Below, piece after piece: positions 62,301 to 64,000 of a DNA stretch of 64,000 nt; within the stretch, counting starts at the first letter, position 1, and each line of letters opens with the position of its first letter. Position numbers and translations under genes: made by a program. Source of the DNA: Pseudomonas sp. GV071 (lineage in GTDB: Bacteria > Pseudomonadota > Gammaproteobacteria > Pseudomonadales > Pseudomonadaceae). The notes beneath the pieces were generated by a model, which worked only from the letters and a program-made list of their open reading frames with translations, made no database searches and was not told where the DNA came from. The DNA lies in the NCBI RefSeq assembly GCF_003050835.1, contig NZ_QAOJ01000011.1, positions 62,001 through 126,000 of the forward strand. Direction: 5' to 3'.

Positions 62301-62743
62301 TGTGCCACCACCTGCTGCGTACGCAACGGCTTGTCGGCCTCGGCCAACGTGCTCAGATCGGTGAACTGCAACGCCAGCGTCGCCTGCTCCGCCACCTGCT
62401 GCCAGGCCACCTCCCCCTCCTGCACAAACGTGGTCCGCAGGCTTTCATGGCGCTGCACCAACCCATCGAAACTGGCCTGCAGCGCCTCACGATTGAGCGG
62501 CCCGAGCAAACGCACCGCACTGGGCAAGTTGTACGCCGCACTGAGCGGCTCCAGTTGCCAGAGAAACCACATACGCTGCTGCGCATACGACAGGCGATTG
62601 CGCTGCGCATGCTCCGGCACCGCCACGATCGGGTACTGCCCGAAATCAATCTGCTCAGCCGCCAACGCCGCCAGAAACAACCGCCGTTTTTCCGCCGGCA
62701 ACTCAATAAAACGGCGCGCCAGAGAGGTATCAGAAGTGCTCAT
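59351..62743 (-). CDS. Pyoverdine non-ribosomal peptide synthetase, module 1 (Lys), C-A-T
   Basis: A 1130-residue single-module synthetase. An LCL-type C domain (LSYAQQRMWFLWQLEP; HHIIADG at 181-187) would accept the L-residue end of the PvdL-made chromophore peptide. The A domain has YVIYTSGSTGLPKG and a pocket read as DGEDHGTVVK, which I associate with Lys in pyoverdine synthetases. The T domain has GGHS with the pantetheinylated Ser near 1070. No E domain follows, so L-Lys is predicted. It is the first gene of the three-synthetase operon, with a PvdS box 52 nt upstream. It could be named pvdI in some genomes. Confidence 0.92.
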   Translation of the reverse strand: MSTSDTSLARRFIELPAEKRRLFLAALAAEQIDFGQYPIVAVPEHAQRNRLSYAQQRMWFLWQLEPLSAAYNLPSAVRLLGPLNREALQASFDGLVQRHESLRTTFVQEGEVAWQQVAEQATLALQFTDLSTLAEADKPLRTQQVVAQQAAQPFDLEQGPLLRVQLLRLAADEHVLLLTMHHIIADGWSMNILIQEFMAGYNAIVCGQPLQAPALVVQYRDYGLWQRSWLEAGEAERQLDYWRAHLGDEHPLLELPTDHPRPALPSHAGARLEFGLEAGLQQALKALAKRSGVSLFVVLLASFKVLLHRYSGQGDIRVGGLIANRTRSESEGLIGFFVNTQVLRSQLTGALPFSRLLEQVKLATTGAQAHQELPFDAVLEALQPARSQSHNPLFQVMFNHQPLVTDIAGMQLADGVQVAHLQAAQSAGVARQHAAASDLMLETREEGEQLLAAITYATDLFEAATIERMAAHWQNLLRAITQTPEQPIGSLALLDAAEVQRQHANNVYLQLPAAAPAVQQLFEQQVARTPTALAVQLAGSLLSLSYHELNQRANRLAWRLRSLGIGHGSLVAVQLGRDLNLPVALLAVLKSGAAYVPLDLSLSAERLAQMCAASGVRLLLGQGDNLPTLPNVPALCVEQGAAWQDDSNLNLPTAAEQLAYVIYTSGSTGLPKGVAISHGALAGFSHLAADYSELEAQDRVLQFATASFDGFVEQFYPPLIRGAAVVMRDSRSWDSETWLQAVQEHGVTVADLPAAYWHMLVKEFAEGAPRTFGNLRQIHVGGEAMAVEGLELSQQAGLGAVRLLNTYGPTEATVVSSIHDCSGLRAAQVSWRGIPIGRPLPGTRLYVLDAELNLLPPGAIGELYIGGPGLARGYHGQPGLTAERFVADPFNPGQRLYRSGDRVRCRAEGALEYIGRVDHQVKIRGFRIELGEVEARLQHCAGVREALVVAPDLGSGATLVAYIVPEQAELALADSASQQPFRQQLRASLQASLADYMVPSHLLLLEKMPLTSSGKLDRKALPAPDPSQLQGHYRAPQSELEQRLASIWMAVLQVPRIGLDDHFFDLGGHSLLAAQVVARIKRELGLSLPLRSLFEHPTLAALAAELAAQHRHSAQDWDEMEAFMNSLEEV

Positions 62744-62794
62744 GTATCGTCCGAACCGGTGATGGGAGTGCGGGAACTCCGCGATACCAGTTGA

Positions 62795-62818
62795 ACGAAG
62801 AATGGGGGGTGGGATTTA
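62795..62818 (-). promoter_or_regulatory. PvdS iron-starvation promoter box for the NRPS operon
   Basis: The minus strand reads TAAAT-N16-CGT (plus strand ACG at 62795-62797 and ATTTA at 62814-62818). It lies 52 nt from the ATG of the first synthetase and is the fourth exact match in the window, all at pyoverdine units. Confidence 0.85.
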
Positions 62819-62839
62819 GGGGGAAGTGCTGATCAAGAG

Positions 62840-62865
62840 CATCGCGGCTGAAGCCGCTCCTACGG
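62840..62865 (+). repeat. Single REP half-element
   Basis: catcgcggctgaagccgctc followed by ctacgg occurs without its inverted partner, just upstream of the NRPS promoter. Confidence 0.75.
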
Positions 62866-62889
62866 ACACAGTTTGCTCAGCCTAGAGCT

Positions 62890-63215
62890 TTTGAATTTGA
62901 TCTGGCTTGTGATCTGGCTTGTGATCTGGCTGTTGATCTCGCTTTTGATCTTGATCCACCCGCCCCGTTAGCGAAGGCCGAGTGCAGGCGCTGCGTAAGG
63001 GGTTGAGCGGCCGGGAGCCGCGAAAGGCAGAGACAGGCCATGGATGGCCTGTTCTGCTGGCCCCTGGAGCGGCGCCGGAATGAGGGGACCCGAAGCGCAG
63101 CGGAGGGCCGAGGTTGGGGCAAGATTTTTTGGTTTCTTTTTTATCGACTGAAAAAAGAAACTCGCGCGTAAGGCGCGAAACAAAACGCCCAGCGCTCCCG
63201 GTAATGCAGAACACC
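62890..63215 (-). repeat. Long interspersed repeat, right copy (inverted relative to 37805)
   Basis: The same modules as the copy at 37805-38110 in reverse order and strand: short-period gatctggcttgt units, cccgttagcgaaggccg, ggccatggatggcc, a ggttggggcaagat segment, the hairpin GTTTCTTTTTT..AAAAAAGAAAC and cgcgcgtaaggcgcgaaac. Together with the left copy it flanks the hydrolase-NRPS block as a ~25-kb inverted pair. ORF-like frames inside are not called as genes. Confidence 0.85.
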
Positions 63216-63249
63216 GAAGCACGAAAAGCCAACAGCCACCGTTTGCAGG

Positions 63250-63475
63250 AATCGCGGCTGAAGCCCCTCCCACCAAAGCAGATCGAGCAAGCAGCACGCT
63301 TGTGACCTGGTTTGTGATCTTGATCTGGCTGTTGATCTTGCTCCACCCGCCCCGTTAGCGAAGGCCGAGGTCGGGGCAAGCGTTTTGCCTACTTTTTCGT
63401 GGCCGGCACTCCGGCGACTGGAAAAGTAGGTCGCGCGTAAGGCGCGAAACAAAACGCCCAGCGCACGCGGTAATG
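63250..63475 (-). repeat. REP half-element followed by a second, partial long repeat
   Basis: A lone REP half (atcgcggctgaagcccctcc) at 63251 is followed at ~63305-63475 by a shorter version of the long repeat. It shares the gatctggctgttgatctt units, ccgccccgttagcgaaggcc and cgcgcgtaaggcgcgaaac. Its internal hairpin has a different sequence (cctactttttc..gaaaagtagg), showing that the stem is kept while the bases change. Confidence 0.75.
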
Positions 63476-63495
63476 CAGACAAAAGCAGCCCCTAC

Positions 63496-64000
63496 TCAGG
63501 GCCGCCAGACGGCCGCCCCAACATCCACCTTCTTCGGCAACAACCGATTAGCCAAAAACAAATCCGCCGTCGCCTGCTGCGCCGCCACAATCTCCTCACT
63601 CACCGCAATCGGCGGCGACGCCGGCCGGTGCGTAAACGTCCGCTCAATCACCGCCTCCGGCAAGCCCATAAACCCCGCCAACAAACGCACACTCGCCTCT
63701 TTATCCGAACGCGTCAGCGCCTCCGCCTTACCCAACTCATCCAACAACGCCGGAATAAACTCAGGATTGGCCTGCGCATACGGCCGCGCCGCCAGAAAAA
63801 ACGGCCCGATCAAGCCCAGCCCCTCGCCATTGGCCAGCAACCGCGCCTTGCCCTCCAGCTCCAACGCCGAGTAATACGGGTCCCAGATCACCCAGGCATC
63901 CACACTGCCCTGCTCGAACGCCGCCCGCGCATCCGCCGGCGACAGGTACACCGGCTGAATATCGCTGAACGCCAAGCCCGCTTTGTTCAACGCGCGCAGC
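63496..64000 (-). CDS. Aliphatic sulfonate ABC transporter substrate-binding protein (SsuA family), 3' part
   Basis: The C-terminal ~168 residues of a periplasmic binding protein; the frame is open to the window edge, so the start lies to the right. It contains FEQGSVDAWVIWDPYYSALE, the SsuA/TauA-type ligand-domain element, and IVAAQQATADLFLANRLLP near the end. The expected full length is ~320 residues. It would deliver alkanesulfonates to an SsuBC transporter during sulfur limitation. SsuA-like genes are found near pyoverdine synthetase genes in some fluorescent pseudomonads, but a functional link is not shown. Confidence 0.85.
   Translation of the reverse strand, partial: LRALNKAGLAFSDIQPVYLSPADARAAFEQGSVDAWVIWDPYYSALELEGKARLLANGEGLGLIGPFFLAARPYAQANPEFIPALLDELGKAEALTRSDKEASVRLLAGFMGLPEAVIERTFTHRPASPPIAVSEEIVAAQQATADLFLANRLLPKKVDVGAAVWRP

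Overview
The window is high-GC and gammaproteobacterial, and fits the Pseudomonas fluorescens group. It carries a pyoverdine (fluorescent siderophore) locus, PvdS-type iron-starvation promoters (TAAAT-N16-CGT), many copies of the catcgcggct[g/a]aagc REP element, and long interspersed repeats of the kind seen in P. fluorescens genomes. No rRNA, tRNA, CRISPR array, prophage or insertion sequence was seen.

Layout. (1) 0.2-4.1 kb: four-gene operon with overlapping ATGA junctions: DUF72 protein, YbhP-like phosphodiesterase, cardiolipin synthase B and a YbhN-like membrane protein. (2) 4.2-8.4 kb: two divergent chemoreceptors. (3) 8.6-15.7 kb: housekeeping and stress genes: FMN reductase, a PepSY-PepSY-response regulator-kinase operon, a periplasmic glutathione peroxidase, a MarR-MFS operon ending in a 41-codon membrane ORF, and a secreted alpha/beta hydrolase. 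(4) 15.9-27.9 kb: a type I secretion locus (ABC exporter and membrane fusion protein), then about 4.5 kb of AT-rich DNA with small membrane/lipoprotein genes and gene fragments, then a 1285-residue RTX protein whose N-terminal ~270 codons share that AT-rich composition. (5) 28-37.7 kb: pyoverdine maturation, export and uptake genes pvdP, pvdMNO, pvdE and fpvA. (6) 38.2-62.7 kb: on the minus strand, three coupled non-ribosomal peptide synthetases with six modules, followed by an alpha/beta hydrolase. (7) 62.8-64 kb: repeats and the 3' part of a sulfonate-binding protein gene.

How the genes work together. The synthetases extend the chromophore precursor made by PvdL (not in the window). From the specificity pockets I read Lys - D-Asp - (Dab-like) - D-Ser - Ser - D-(unassigned). 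The last protein ends in an epimerization domain without a thioesterase, so release must occur elsewhere. PvdE exports the acylated precursor to the periplasm, PvdN/M/O/P mature it, and FpvA takes up the ferric form. Four PvdS boxes (pvdP, pvdMNO, pvdE, NRPS operon) tie these units together.

The most novel part is the type I secretion locus. It looks like a mirror image of a CDI/Rhs polymorphic-toxin locus. The conserved RTX/secretion part is C-terminal, and the exchangeable AT-rich, peptidase-like domain is N-terminal. Candidate immunity genes and decayed orphan fragments lie upstream instead of downstream. A second striking feature is an 81-bp in-frame insertion made of REP-type sequences inside an NRPS epimerization domain.
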